Shown: positions 40,474-51,214, numbered from the stretch's first letter. The stretch: 64,000 nucleotides of DNA from Ilyomonas sp965214235 (GCA_965214235.1 CBDCBH010000001.1:62001-126000), one strand, 5' to 3'. A program made the numbers and translations. The notes: generated by a model not told the origin, from the sequence alone.

Positions 40474-42222
40474 TCAATAACCCGGATTTTGAGTTAAGTT
40501 AGGATTAAGACCTCTTGCACTTTGCGGTATCGGCAGGATAGTATGACTTGCCGTAAGCTCTGTATTGTATAAACCATGTTGCTTACCATCGTGCGTTGGA
40601 CCAGGTGCCGGATTTGGAACAGGATTAAAACTACCAGCCACTGTTCCGTTAGCCGCTTTTATAAACGCAATGGCTTGATCTGTACCAGCTCTGCAAAGAT
40701 CATAGAATACAGAGTATTCACCACTTAATTCATGCCGGTATTCACTCAATACCATTTGCAGAGGATCAGTTATAGGTTGGCCTGGTGTACCATCGTAATT
40801 AGCGCTATCTTGCATAACAGCTGGTGATGTTCCACCCCAAGCTCTGTCTCTTACTAGTTTTAGATCTGCCATAGCGCCTGGAATATCACCGGTACGAACT
40901 TTACATTCAGCTCTACCGAGCACTACCTCTGCATAACGTAACAAAATCTGGTTTTGATCTCCGAACAGATTGCTTTGGCCTTTTGCATTTGAGTTTCCAC
41001 CGGTAAGGTTTGGATCTCTCCACTTCTTTGAGCAGTAATATCCGCTACGATCTTTGGTATCTCCATACCAGGGTCGGGTTAAAGTACCTACTGTGTTTAA
41101 TATCTTGCCATCATCTCCTGTATAAACTGAGTTACCTGCGTTAAAACCTTGTATTACCTGGTTATAGCCTTTTAATCCGCCAAGTGCCCTGATAATACCC
41201 GGGCTTGCAAGCGTATCGCCGGGACCAACAATAGTAAGCAGCTTGCGCGTATCTCCTTGCTGATAAGAATTCCAAAGTGCCGGATTTCCATAATCATAAC
41301 CCTGACCTGTTAATTCCTGTGGCCAGCTGAAATCATCTATCCAGGCAATTTCGCCTCCGGGCGGGTTCCAGCTTCCGCCCCAATCTTGTGGACCGGAGGC
41401 GTCAAATTGAACCTCAAAAAGAGACTCGTCATTATTTTGATGGTCATATTCATTTACATCTGCAAAGCTTGGCAGTAAATGATAATTATTCGTTAGCTCC
41501 GGATTATTAAAAACAGCCAAAGCACCGGTATAATCTTTTAGCCACATCCTGGCTGCGCCTTCATAGCCATAAGCTGCGCCTTTGGTAGCTCTGCCTAAGT
41601 CGGCGGCTGCCAGCGTTGTTTTTGACAATAATAAAGCTTCAGCTTGTTGCATATCAGATACAACCTGCATAAATACTGAATCTCTCGAGGCTCTTGGTGT
41701 TAATCCATTGGAACCGGTTTTTAATTCTAATGGAACTCCGCCAAAAGAGGCGGCCAGGTAGTAATAAAATGTTCCGCGCAAAAAATAAGCTTCGCCTGTT
41801 AACCGGTTGGCCAATGCCTGATTAAGCACGCCCCTCTTTAGTGCATCGGGAATTACAATAAGCGCATAATTTGCTCTGGCTATGCCTAAATAAGACTGGT
41901 TCCAAAGCGTTAAAATAGCACCAAAATCCGCAGGAATCTGGTAATTGTTCCATACCACATCACCCCCCCAGTTAAAGAAGTCATGCGATTCAAAATTAGC
42001 CCAATACCAAATTGATTTCTTTAAAAGATCGCTATTCTGATAAGTATCATAAATAGAATTTATCAGGGATATTACGTCTGTAGATTTCTGAAAAGCCGCA
42101 TCTGCGGGGGTTTGAAATGTATTGGTTTGTTCTAAAAAAGTTTTTTTACAAGCAATAAATACCAGCGGTAGTAATGCGAAGCAAAAAGCGATAATAATTA
42201 TTGTTTTTTTATTCAGTTTCAT
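40474..42222 (-). CDS. SusD/RagB-family nutrient-binding lipoprotein
   Basis: 582 residues. Lipoprotein signal (IIIAFCFALLPLVFIACKK, lipobox IAC). The TPR-rich SusD fold shows GEAYFLRGTFYYYLAASFGG and VPLELKTG, plus the C-terminal ILRYAEVVLGRAEC and SEYRHELSGEYSVFYDLCR. It captures oligosaccharides at the cell surface and caps the SusC partner encoded 23 bp upstream. Length typical. Confidence 0.93.
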   Translation of the reverse strand: MKLNKKTIIIIAFCFALLPLVFIACKKTFLEQTNTFQTPADAAFQKSTDVISLINSIYDTYQNSDLLKKSIWYWANFESHDFFNWGGDVVWNNYQIPADFGAILTLWNQSYLGIARANYALIVIPDALKRGVLNQALANRLTGEAYFLRGTFYYYLAASFGGVPLELKTGSNGLTPRASRDSVFMQVVSDMQQAEALLLSKTTLAAADLGRATKGAAYGYEGAARMWLKDYTGALAVFNNPELTNNYHLLPSFADVNEYDHQNNDESLFEVQFDASGPQDWGGSWNPPGGEIAWIDDFSWPQELTGQGYDYGNPALWNSYQQGDTRKLLTIVGPGDTLASPGIIRALGGLKGYNQVIQGFNAGNSVYTGDDGKILNTVGTLTRPWYGDTKDRSGYYCSKKWRDPNLTGGNSNAKGQSNLFGDQNQILLRYAEVVLGRAECKVRTGDIPGAMADLKLVRDRAWGGTSPAVMQDSANYDGTPGQPITDPLQMVLSEYRHELSGEYSVFYDLCRAGTDQAIAFIKAANGTVAGSFNPVPNPAPGPTHDGKQHGLYNTELTASHTILPIPQSARGLNPNLTQNPGY

Positions 42223-42245
42223 ATCAACTAATTTTCTTTCTTACT

Positions 42246-45200
42246 TTAAAAAGTTACGTTTAATCCTACGGTATAAAATCTTGACGAAGGATAAGTGCCA
42301 TTATCTACACCATTTTGCGTTGCATTACCATTCTGTATCCCAATTTCAGGATCAAGTCCACTATATTTTGTAATTGTAAACAGGTTTTGTGTTGACAAGT
42401 ACACTCTCACCTTTGAAATAGACGCGCTCTTTAATAAAGCAGACGGTAAGGTATATCCAACAGTAAAGTTTTTGAGTTTTAGAAAACTTCCATTTTCAAC
42501 CCAGGCACTGGATGGAACGTTACTGCCAATGGCATTATCGTTAGCCGTAGCTCTGGAATACTTGTTTGATGGGTTAGTAGGCGTCCAGCGGTTTTCATAA
42601 TATTGCTGGCTTACATTTTCAACACCTTCCGAGCCGCGTTTCTGAAAGCTTTCCAAATCGCTTTCAATATAGTTCAGTATTTTATTTCCATAAACGCCGT
42701 AGAAGTACAGGTTAAAATCAAAGTTTTTATAAGAAGACGTAAAATCCAAGCCACCATAAAATTTTGGTTGCGGATTGCCAAGGGCTACCCTGTCTGAATC
42801 TGCACTTACACGCCCATCGCCATTAATGTCGGCAAAGTAGCGATCACCCGGTTGAGCGGTTGCTTTCCAATACACACCGGTTGGCGATTTCGCATTTAAA
42901 GCATTAATCTGCGCCTGAGTTTGAAAAATGCCTAATGATTTATATCCATAAAATTCTCCAACCGGGCCACCCACGTATGAGCGGGTAAATTCGTCCCAGC
43001 CCGTTCCAGCTAATGTACCACCAGCCAAACCACCAAAGTTGGATACATAGTTTGTTCCTGATGTAATGCTGGTAAGTGTATTCTTATTGGTTGTTACGGT
43101 TAAGCCTATCCCATACTGAAAAGCCTTTCCATGGTTTCCGTTATAATTTACTGCGAATTCGGCACCCGTATTTTTCATACTACCTACATTACGGGTTAGG
43201 TAAAGAAAACCTGTTTGTGCAGGTGCTGCAAGCGTTAGCAGAAAATCTTTAGATCTCCTGTTGTACCAGTCAAACGTAAAGGTAAGAGCGCCATGCATAA
43301 ATGCCGCATCCAAACCAATGTCAGTTTGATAATCGGTTTCCCATTTCAAATTATGGTTGGCTGGTTGAATGGGTGCAATACCATTCTGGTAAATTTTATT
43401 GAACGGATAGCCATAATTGTCTTTGCCGCCGCCATTATAGTTTGCGGGAAAATTGCCTGCATACAAAGCCTGGTATTGGTACAAGCCAATGGCACTCTGG
43501 TTGCCCACTTCTCCATAACTGCCCCTGATTTTAAGATCAGACAACCAATCGGCACTTTGTAAGAAAGATTCCTGTTTAGCCCTCCATGCCACAGCACCGG
43601 ATGGAAATACCCCATATTTATGTCCCGTATCAAATTTAGAAGAACCATCTCTTCTTATCGTACCTGTAATCAGATACTTATCGGCAAAATTATAAGTTAA
43701 CCTTGCAAATTGCGATTCTAACGTATAGATGTTTTGACCATTACCATACTGATCAAACTGGAGGTTGCTAACCTGACCGATATCTCTTACAAGACTATTA
43801 GGAGGAATGCCACCAGCTCCCATTAACGTGTTTGTATTTTTTTGTGCCGAATAGCCGCCAACAAAATTAATGGTATGCTGACCAAACGTTTTATCATACG
43901 AAATTGTATTTTCCCATAGCCACTCAAAAGTCTGGTTTAAACTCTGATGATAATAAGCGGTTGCTGAAATAGATCCCGGATATTGTATGTTCGCTCTATC
44001 ATCTTCAGGTGAAAAATATGAGCCGGAATAATTGCTGGTATTTACGCCTGCAAGTGTTTTTATTCTAAGCCCGTCAAACGGTGAAATTTCCAATGAAGTA
44101 TTTGCCAATAAATAATTCGTTATGTTTTGATATTGATTCGTCTCAACAGTATATACCGGGTTACCAAATTTAAAAACATTGGAATTTTGAGGATTATAAA
44201 ATCCATAATTTCCTTTGTTGTCTTTTATCTGGTAAGTAAGCAGATTGCCACTGTCGAGAGTAGGAGGATTTACAGCCAACTGGTAAAGTGATCCGGTTCC
44301 TAATGGATTGTTAGCATCCTGATACGTGTATTTAGCACTTGTTGTAGATTTAAGCCATTTGGTTGGCGTATAATCCAAATTAACATCCAGATTCAGCCTC
44401 TTAAAGTAAGATCCCAGTACAATACCCTTCTGATTGTAGTAGCCTACAGACATAGCAGTTTGTAATTTATCTGTACCGCCGCGGATACCTATAGTATAAT
44501 TCTGTGTCATGCCCGGGCGGTAAATTGCATTTTGCCAGTCAACGTTGTGCAAGGAGGTAGGTGTATGCCATGCGCCTAATCCGTGATAAGTATGTGTTGA
44601 ATCTGCCGCTTCAACCTGGTTAGAGAGCGTAGCAAAATCCTGCGCATTTAAAATTTTGTATTCTTTTGGTTTGCTTTGAAAAGAATTATACGCATCTAAA
44701 GAAACTTGCAATTTACCTTTTATGCCTCTTTTGGTAGTGATAATTACCACGCCATTTGCAGCGCGGATGCCATAAATAGCAGTAGCGGATGCATCTTTCA
44801 GCACGTCTATTGAAGCAATATCACTTGGGTTAATATTATTTATTCCGGTACTTAACGGGTATCCGTCAACCACATATAAAGGATCATTGCCGTAGCTGGC
44901 AAGACTTCCTGTACCTCTTATTTGTACAGATATGTTACCGCCGGGAGCGCCATCATTATTTGTTACCTGTACACCTGCTGCACGGCCCTGTAAAGCCTGA
45001 GCTGCAGAAACTATAGGCACTTTCTCAATTGTTGCTGCACTCACACTACTTACAGAACCTGTTAAGTCTTTTCTCTTTTGTGTGCCGTAACCAATTACAA
45101 CCACTTGTTGCAGCGATTCGGTGCTAACTTCCATAGCTATAGTAACGTTGCTTCGGTTATTAACAAGCACTTCCTGATCAGTAAAGCCAACAATGCTAAA

Positions 45201-45449
45201 AACCAGTACGGCATTGCCAGCTGCATTAATAGAAAACTTACCGGCATCATTGGTGATTGTGCCAATGTTAGTTCCCCTTACACGAATAGAAACACCAGAC
45301 AAAGCACTGTCGCTGTTAGCCGCTGTTACACGACCCGTAATCTGCCCTCTCTGTGCATACACATGCGATGCTGCTAACAAAATAAACAAAAGCAACAATC
45401 CCATTTTTGTTATGCAAACATTTTTGTAAGTAAGTAATTGATTCTTCAT
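42246..45449 (-). CDS. SusC/RagA-family TonB-linked outer-membrane transporter
   Basis: 1067 residues. Signal peptide to about VYAQ (33), a carboxypeptidase-like domain (ITGRVTAANSDSALSGVSIR), plug with QVVVIGYGTQKRKDLTGSVS and the SusC signature ANGVVIITTKRG, then a long barrel ending RFYTVGLNVTF. It forms the transport channel with the SusD-like protein. Regulation was not found in the window: no hybrid two-component or ECF pair lies next to it. Confidence 0.95.
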   Translation of the reverse strand: MKNQLLTYKNVCITKMGLLLLFILLAASHVYAQRGQITGRVTAANSDSALSGVSIRVRGTNIGTITNDAGKFSINAAGNAVLVFSIVGFTDQEVLVNNRSNVTIAMEVSTESLQQVVVIGYGTQKRKDLTGSVSSVSAATIEKVPIVSAAQALQGRAAGVQVTNNDGAPGGNISVQIRGTGSLASYGNDPLYVVDGYPLSTGINNINPSDIASIDVLKDASATAIYGIRAANGVVIITTKRGIKGKLQVSLDAYNSFQSKPKEYKILNAQDFATLSNQVEAADSTHTYHGLGAWHTPTSLHNVDWQNAIYRPGMTQNYTIGIRGGTDKLQTAMSVGYYNQKGIVLGSYFKRLNLDVNLDYTPTKWLKSTTSAKYTYQDANNPLGTGSLYQLAVNPPTLDSGNLLTYQIKDNKGNYGFYNPQNSNVFKFGNPVYTVETNQYQNITNYLLANTSLEISPFDGLRIKTLAGVNTSNYSGSYFSPEDDRANIQYPGSISATAYYHQSLNQTFEWLWENTISYDKTFGQHTINFVGGYSAQKNTNTLMGAGGIPPNSLVRDIGQVSNLQFDQYGNGQNIYTLESQFARLTYNFADKYLITGTIRRDGSSKFDTGHKYGVFPSGAVAWRAKQESFLQSADWLSDLKIRGSYGEVGNQSAIGLYQYQALYAGNFPANYNGGGKDNYGYPFNKIYQNGIAPIQPANHNLKWETDYQTDIGLDAAFMHGALTFTFDWYNRRSKDFLLTLAAPAQTGFLYLTRNVGSMKNTGAEFAVNYNGNHGKAFQYGIGLTVTTNKNTLTSITSGTNYVSNFGGLAGGTLAGTGWDEFTRSYVGGPVGEFYGYKSLGIFQTQAQINALNAKSPTGVYWKATAQPGDRYFADINGDGRVSADSDRVALGNPQPKFYGGLDFTSSYKNFDFNLYFYGVYGNKILNYIESDLESFQKRGSEGVENVSQQYYENRWTPTNPSNKYSRATANDNAIGSNVPSSAWVENGSFLKLKNFTVGYTLPSALLKSASISKVRVYLSTQNLFTITKYSGLDPEIGIQNGNATQNGVDNGTYPSSRFYTVGLNVTF

Positions 45450-46225
45450 TTTTTTCGCGATTGATATAGGTGGTTAAATTAAATATGGCTTTGATTTTAC
45501 AATTAACTATGCTAATTGGTTTATGATGCAGAGCATTTCATTACAAACATGTATTGCAAAGTAACTGGCAACTAACAAGTTGGTTCGTTACTTTAATTAC
45601 AATACTATTATTGCGTCTCTAAAATTCACTTACCTTTTATTGCAAGCCTTGTAATGTGCAATTTTAAAATCTGTTCTTTTCTTTATTACTTTAAAAGTTT
45701 TGATGCATTATTCTGGTTCCGTTTATCAGCAGTCATTATTCCATATTGACAATCACAATCCTAATAAGCAATGTTCTACTTTCTTTTGGCAAGAAAATTC
45801 TTCACACAAACATAACCGTCTTCTTTTGCATTGGGCAACAAAAGCAGGATAAGTGTTGCAAAAAATTGAAATAATATTTTTAAATGCTAAAAAAATATCA
45901 CTGCTATGAAAATGATTAGGTGAATAATGGAATGAGAAACTGATGCCGTGTTAGCAGCTAAAAGAGAACATTGTGAATGATGTTTACAAGTGCAATACGA
46001 ATGAATATACAAAACACAAGGTATTACACAGCAAAACTTGTTTTTACTTGTATTAATACAGTTACAATAAGGTGTAATATTTTATAAATAGCTTGTGGTG
46101 GGTTTGTAAATTGTAATGTAGTTTTTATTTGAATTGAAAATATTATTATCAAAATAATACAATAGGTTATTACAAATTATTTATGAGCGATATTCATGAT
46201 GTAAAGCAACACTTAATAATTTGTT
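45450..46225. other. Intergenic upstream of susC-like gene, no gene seen
   Basis: About 775 bp, very AT-rich, holding the susC promoter region (near 45449-45700) and the 3' flank of pepT. I see no complete TTTG/TAnnTTTG promoter, no RNA gene and no open frame with protein-like content. Confidence 0.45.
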
Positions 46226-47470
46226 TCAGCTTTTTTCTTCACATATTTGTGCAAGATATACAATGGTCTCAACGGCTTTGTTCATGTCTTTTACGCCTAT
46301 CCATTCGTGCTTGCTGTGAATGGCTTGCATACCGGTAAACAGGTTAGGGCAGGGCAAGCCCATAAAGCTTAAGCGGCTGCCATCGGTGCCACCGCGCACC
46401 AGTTCTATTTTAGGTTGCAAACCAGCGCGTTTCACAGCTTCTTCTGCAAATGAAATTAGCTGAGGATATTGGCTGATGATTTCTTTCATGTTCCGGTATT
46501 GTTCAGTAATAGTAAACTGCATTGTTGCTTTCGGATGTTTTTTTACTACCTTTTCTGCAATGGCTTTTAAACGGTCTTCATATTCTGCAAGATTCGCTGT
46601 TTCAAAATCACGGATTATAAAATCAATCGTTGCCTGTTCAGCAAGTCCGCTAACAGCAACAGGATGAACAAATCCTTGCCGTTGTTCAGTGGTTTCAGGG
46701 CTCCATTCATTCGTTGGCAACGCAGCTAATATTTGACCCGCAATTTTCAACGCATTTACTAATTTATTTTTTGCATAACCAGGATGCGCAATTACACCGT
46801 TTACCGTAATGCGAACACCATCAGCACTAAAGGTTTCGTCTTCTATCACACCTCCTTCTCCGCCATCAAGGGTGTAAGCGAATTGTGCATTTATTTTCTG
46901 TAAATCAATCTTTGCTGTGCCTTTTCCTACTTCTTCATCAGGCGTAAAAACAAGTTTAATTTCGCCATGTTTTATTTTATGAAGCATAAAAAAATTAGCA
47001 GCATCCATAATTTCAGCTACGCCGCTTTTATCATCGCCGCCTAATAAAGTAAGTCCGCTGGCGGTAATTATATCGCTGCCAATGTGTTCTTTTAAATAAG
47101 GATATTGTTGTATGGAAATAACCTGTGCAGCGTCATCGGGCAACGTAATATCATCACCGCTGTAAGCCTTATGCAGCAAAGGTTTCACATTCGTGCCACT
47201 GCAATCAGGCGCAGTATCTACATGACTGCAAAAACAAATTACCGGCACTTGTTTGCTGGTGTTGGAAGGAATGGTTGCATATACATAACCAAAGTCATCG
47301 GTGTGCGCATCCTCCACACCCATTTCTTTCAATTCTTTTACCAATAGCCGGCTTAATTTTTTTTGTTTTTCAGTAGTGGGGAATGTATTACTGTACGGAT
47401 CGCTTTGCGTATCTATTTGCACATAGCGCATAAAGCGTTCGGCGGCGGTGAAGTGATAATTATCGAACAT
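46226..47470 (-). CDS. pepT: Peptidase T (tripeptidase)
   Basis: 414 residues from the ATG at 47470; the longer frame upstream is hydrophobic noise. M20 metallopeptidase marks: FCSHVDTAPD (metal His and catalytic Asp), GLTLLGGDDKSGVAEIMDA (bridging Asp), FTPDEEVGKG (general base Glu and metal Glu), AYTLDGGEGG, and a C-terminal His in AIHSKHEWI. It removes the N-terminal residue from tripeptides in the cytoplasm. Full length. Confidence 0.95.
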   Translation of the reverse strand: MFDNYHFTAAERFMRYVQIDTQSDPYSNTFPTTEKQKKLSRLLVKELKEMGVEDAHTDDFGYVYATIPSNTSKQVPVICFCSHVDTAPDCSGTNVKPLLHKAYSGDDITLPDDAAQVISIQQYPYLKEHIGSDIITASGLTLLGGDDKSGVAEIMDAANFFMLHKIKHGEIKLVFTPDEEVGKGTAKIDLQKINAQFAYTLDGGEGGVIEDETFSADGVRITVNGVIAHPGYAKNKLVNALKIAGQILAALPTNEWSPETTEQRQGFVHPVAVSGLAEQATIDFIIRDFETANLAEYEDRLKAIAEKVVKKHPKATMQFTITEQYRNMKEIISQYPQLISFAEEAVKRAGLQPKIELVRGGTDGSRLSFMGLPCPNLFTGMQAIHSKHEWIGVKDMNKAVETIVYLAQICEEKS

Positions 47471-47559
47471 AAGGAAGATATATTTTATTGAATAGAACTT
47501 TATGCAGGCAAGATACACGTGAAAACGGCTGTTTACTTTATCAGTGATCCAACTGATTT

Positions 47560-47574
47560 TGCAGTAAAAACAAA
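47560..47574. repeat. 15-bp word GCAGTAAAAACAAAC
   Basis: Identical copies are at 21283-21297 and, inverted, at 51190-51204, all in gaps between minus-strand genes. A near copy GAGTAAAAACAAAAG starts at 47587. Confidence 0.6.
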
Positions 47575-47586
47575 CCATAAAAATTT

Positions 47587-47640
47587 GAGTAAAAACAAAA
47601 GAGGCGCTGAACACATTCAGCGCCTCTTTTGTTTTTACTC
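47587..47640. terminator. Perfect 25-bp hairpin, bidirectional terminator
   Basis: GAGTAAAAACAAAAGAGGCG, then CTGAA, loop CACA, and the exact inverse ending GTTTTTACTC. The GC-rich core GAGGCGCTGAA followed by TTTTGTTTTT on either strand fits an intrinsic terminator in both directions. Confidence 0.85.
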
Positions 47641-48038
47641 CTTGCTATCTACATTTCCATTCTTACATTATTTTTATTTTTCTTTCTGCCCGTTTGCGTT
47701 ATGATCTCGATTGGACTCCTGATCTTCCATTACTTTCTTCATTTGCGATGGTTTTTCGCCCGTTACTTCATCGCCTTTGTTATGATTTGATTTAGAATGA
47801 TTTTAATCATCAACAATAAAAGCCTCCTCCCTTTGGTTACCGCGCCCTGCCCTGATGTGCCGCGTTTGTTATGGTCTCCACGTCTCTACCTGATAGATGT
47901 TTTTACAATAAAAAATAAGTTATGCTTTTCTTTTACACTACTTATGCTACGGATGAAGCTACGAGCTACAAGCCAATACAGATGAATAGCCGCACTCAAT
48001 AGTAATTTGCATCATAATTAAAACTCGTAAATCATAAA
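47641..48038. other. Gap with possible remnant of a small charged protein
   Basis: On the minus strand around 47680-47800 a frame reads NKGDEVTGEKPSQMKKVMED, then QESNRDHNANGQKEK and a stop, with no start codon upstream before a TAA. Around 47850-47880 another frame has DHNKRGTSGQG. This looks like a decayed hydrophilic small protein with DHN-type repeats; no intact gene. Confidence 0.35.
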
Positions 48039-49820
48039 TTATCTTACCCCAACACCCGCTTCCGCATACTTGCGTTCGCCAATTTGCTGCCGCCACATTG
48101 CATAATACAAACCACGTTCAGCCAGCAAATGCTCATGTGTTCCGGTCTCTGCAACACGACCCTGTTCCAGTACATAAATCCTGTCGGCGTGCATAATGGT
48201 GCTTAAGCGATGCGCAATTAAAACTGTAACCTGTTGGCGTTGTGCCGACACTCGTTTTATGGTTGAAGTAATTTCTTCTTCGGTAATAGAATCTAACGAT
48301 GATGTAGCTTCATCAAATATCAGCAACCGCGGATGCCGCAATAACGAACGCGCAATACTGATGCGCTGCTTTTCGCCACCGCTTAATTTTAAACCACCTT
48401 CGCCCAACATCGAATTAATTCCTTTTTCAGAACGTTGCAGCAAGCCCTGGCAACTTGCCTGCCTCAACACTTCTTTAATGTCATCATCCGTAGCCGAAGG
48501 ATTTACAAACAACAGGTTTTCTTTTATGGTTCCGGCAAACAGTTGTGTATCCTGCGTTACAAAACCAATCTGGCTGCGGAGTTCATCAAAGTTCACTTCC
48601 TTCTCGCTGATGCCATTGTAAAAAATGGTTCCTTCCTGCGGATGATATAAACCAACCAACAGTTTTACCAGTGTGCTTTTGCCCGAACCTGAAGGTCCAA
48701 CAAACGCAATAGTTTCGCCATTGTTCGCTTCAAAATTAATGTTATCGAGAGCTTTAAATTGAGCCGTGCGATGTTTAAAAGAAACATGACTAAACTGTAA
48801 GGTTTCAATTTCACCTACCTGTGCCGGGTGATCTGGTTTTACTTCAACAGGTCGCTCCATTAAAGTTTCAAAGTTGTTAAGAGATGCCTGCGCTTCGCGA
48901 TACGATAAAATTATATTGCCGATTTCCTGCAAGGGTGTGAAAATGAAAAAGCTAAAAATCTGCATGGTTACCAATTGGCTGGCATCCATCACTTTGCCAT
49001 AAATGAGATACATGAGAATGAACAAAATAAGCTGGCGAAGTGTATTTACAAACGTTCCCTGCACAAAAGAAATGCTGCGTACACGCTTTACTTTATCCAA
49101 CTCTAAACCCAATATTTTGTAAGTGTTTTTGTTTAAGCGCTCTACTTCCTGCGTGGCAAGGCCTAAGCTTTTTATCAATTCAATATTACGCAGCGATTCG
49201 GTGCTGGCGCCTGCAAGCGAATTGGTTTGTGCAACGATAGATTTTTGAATGCCTTTTATTTTTCTACTTAATATTCCGGTTACCCAAACCAGGATGGTAA
49301 TGCCGCCGAAATATACAAACGGCACCGACCAGTTAATGCGTGCCGAATAAATTGAAATAAAAACAACACCTACCAAAACACTGAACAAAAGATTTACAAA
49401 GTTGTTGATGAATTTTTCAGTGTCGCCACGCACTTTGGTAAGTGTGCTTAATGTTTCGCCGCTGCGCCTGTCTTCAAAGTCGGCATACGGCAATTTCATC
49501 ACCTGGCGCAAGCCATCGGTAAAAATTTTCGCTCCGAATTTTTGTACAATTACATTAGTAAAATAATCCTGAAAATTCTTTGCAATGCGGCTTATCATGG
49601 CAACGCCAATCGACATAAGCAGCAGCCACAAAACAGGTACTGCAAAAGTTTTAAAAAGAGGATATAATTGAGGATGATTTTTATAATTAAAGGCAAGGTT
49701 CACAAGCCTTCCAAAAATGATAGGATCAAGCAAAGAGAATGATGTGTTGATGGTTGCTAAAAGCAAAGCCAGCGCAACTAACCATTTGTAAGGTAATAAG
49801 TATCGGTATAAAATTTTCAT
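48039..49820 (-). CDS. ABC transporter, fused permease and ATPase (exporter type)
   Basis: 593 residues. Six membrane helices in the first about 310 residues, then the nucleotide-binding domain: Walker A VGPSGSGKST, Q-loop VTQDTQLF, signature LSGGEKQRISIARSLL, Walker B LLIFDEATSSLD and the H-loop IAHRLSTI. It works as a homo- or heterodimer exporting lipids, drugs or peptides; substrate not readable. Monocistronic. Confidence 0.93.
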   Translation of the reverse strand: MKILYRYLLPYKWLVALALLLATINTSFSLLDPIIFGRLVNLAFNYKNHPQLYPLFKTFAVPVLWLLLMSIGVAMISRIAKNFQDYFTNVIVQKFGAKIFTDGLRQVMKLPYADFEDRRSGETLSTLTKVRGDTEKFINNFVNLLFSVLVGVVFISIYSARINWSVPFVYFGGITILVWVTGILSRKIKGIQKSIVAQTNSLAGASTESLRNIELIKSLGLATQEVERLNKNTYKILGLELDKVKRVRSISFVQGTFVNTLRQLILFILMYLIYGKVMDASQLVTMQIFSFFIFTPLQEIGNIILSYREAQASLNNFETLMERPVEVKPDHPAQVGEIETLQFSHVSFKHRTAQFKALDNINFEANNGETIAFVGPSGSGKSTLVKLLVGLYHPQEGTIFYNGISEKEVNFDELRSQIGFVTQDTQLFAGTIKENLLFVNPSATDDDIKEVLRQASCQGLLQRSEKGINSMLGEGGLKLSGGEKQRISIARSLLRHPRLLIFDEATSSLDSITEEEITSTIKRVSAQRQQVTVLIAHRLSTIMHADRIYVLEQGRVAETGTHEHLLAERGLYYAMWRQQIGERKYAEAGVGVR

Positions 49821-49910
49821 TGAGTGCTGCTTATTGTTTCAAACGATAAAAGTAAGCAGCAAATGCTACGATTAAAAGCGAAGAATTTATAATGACAATA
49901 ATGTGAAGTA

Positions 49911-51125
49911 TTAATGCACAGCCACGGCAATCTTTGAATCGGCCGTTCCATAATACAAAAAGTATTGGTTATGATATTGCGCCAAGCCTTCAATAAAGCA
50001 AACATTGTTTACTTCGCCAGTTACTTCGTACGGCTTTTCCGGCTTCAAAAAATAATGGTCTAAACGATTAATAATTTTGACCGGATTGTTTTTATCCATC
50101 AACACTTGTCCGGTTGTATAAGTGCCTTCCCCTAAACTTGTATCGCCTCCGGGCAGCGTGCTGCGGCTGTTGTACAATAATAAAATGCCTTTATCTGTAA
50201 GCATTGCCGGCGGGCCGCTTTCTACCAAATCGTTATCAAATTTACCGGCGCGCGTTGGGATAGCAATTTGTAGTTCAGGCATTTTTTCGGCAATCCCTTT
50301 TAAAGCAACAGGTGGCTTTTCTCCGGCTTTCATTTCAACCGGCGTCCAATCAATTAAGTTGTCCGATGTCGCAGCCCAGATAAACAAATCGCCCCAATAC
50401 ATCCAATACTTTCCGTTGATTTTTGCAGCCGTTATTTTTCCGTTTAGGTAAGTGGAAACAATTGAACCCGACTTGCTCCACTTATCAACATATTTACCGT
50501 TGTAAGCTTTGGCAAAAACAAACCCTTTTTTTATCCAATGTTTCAAATCAGGTGATGTAGCAATCAGCAAACGAGCCGTTGCTCCATCGTAAGCTGTATA
50601 GGTCATGTAATACAAACCAGCACTGTCTTGCACAAGCCGCGGGTCTTCGCAGCCACCCTTCCATTCCCATTTTTTATAAGCATCGTTTTGCGGATATAAA
50701 ACCGGTGCCGGGTAGCGTGTAAAATGAATGCCATCAACACTTGCAGCCAAACCAATTCTTGATGTTCCTAAACTGTCCTGCGCACGATACAACATAAACA
50801 AAGTATCGTTACGAACGGCAACAGCGGGGTTAAAAACGTTCTTTACTTCCCAGCCGGTTTGTTTGTTTGTTATCGGATCAATAAACGTATGACTGCCCGG
50901 CGTTAGAACCGGATTTGCACCATCCATTTTACTAAAGGGAAGCAATGCCCAGCCGTTATCATTGTTTGTTTTTGCAGTTATTTTTCCGGATGGTTTTTTT
51001 GTTTGATGTGATGAATGCCGGCAGGCAGAAAAAGTAAAAATGATGATTGCTATCTTTAAAAAAGATAAAGGTTTCAAACGTTTTGTTTTTATGTTATGAT
51101 GAACAAAATTAAATTTTTGTGCCAT
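49911..51125 (-). CDS. GH130-like glycoside phosphorylase or hydrolase
   Basis: 404 residues from the ATG at 51125. Signal with lipobox FTFSAC, so a periplasmic or surface lipoprotein. Five-bladed beta-propeller; the GH130 mark GGCEDPRLV occurs near residue 150, with NVFNPAV and SGPPAML. GH130 enzymes act on beta-mannosides by phosphorolysis or hydrolysis. An exported lipoprotein more likely hydrolyses, since periplasmic phosphorolysis would lose the sugar phosphate. Confidence 0.78.
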   Translation of the reverse strand: MAQKFNFVHHNIKTKRLKPLSFLKIAIIIFTFSACRHSSHQTKKPSGKITAKTNNDNGWALLPFSKMDGANPVLTPGSHTFIDPITNKQTGWEVKNVFNPAVAVRNDTLFMLYRAQDSLGTSRIGLAASVDGIHFTRYPAPVLYPQNDAYKKWEWKGGCEDPRLVQDSAGLYYMTYTAYDGATARLLIATSPDLKHWIKKGFVFAKAYNGKYVDKWSKSGSIVSTYLNGKITAAKINGKYWMYWGDLFIWAATSDNLIDWTPVEMKAGEKPPVALKGIAEKMPELQIAIPTRAGKFDNDLVESGPPAMLTDKGILLLYNSRSTLPGGDTSLGEGTYTTGQVLMDKNNPVKIINRLDHYFLKPEKPYEVTGEVNNVCFIEGLAQYHNQYFLYYGTADSKIAVAVH

Positions 51126-51214
51126 CTGCCAATAACAAACCAAGAATGAAATTGTTACATCAGCAAGTTTGTTTTTACTCCACTTTGAAGTTTGTTTTTA
51201 CTGCAAAAAATTTA

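Noticed and set aside
46226..47614. Extended 462-residue start for peptidase T
   Set aside because: The 48 extra residues are hydrophobic noise. The family start is MFDNYHFTAAERF at 47470.
47587..47640. Insertion-sequence end or site of the cassette type
   Set aside because: A perfect 25-bp stem with GC core and T-run is an ordinary bidirectional terminator, and it lacks AAC/GTT ends.
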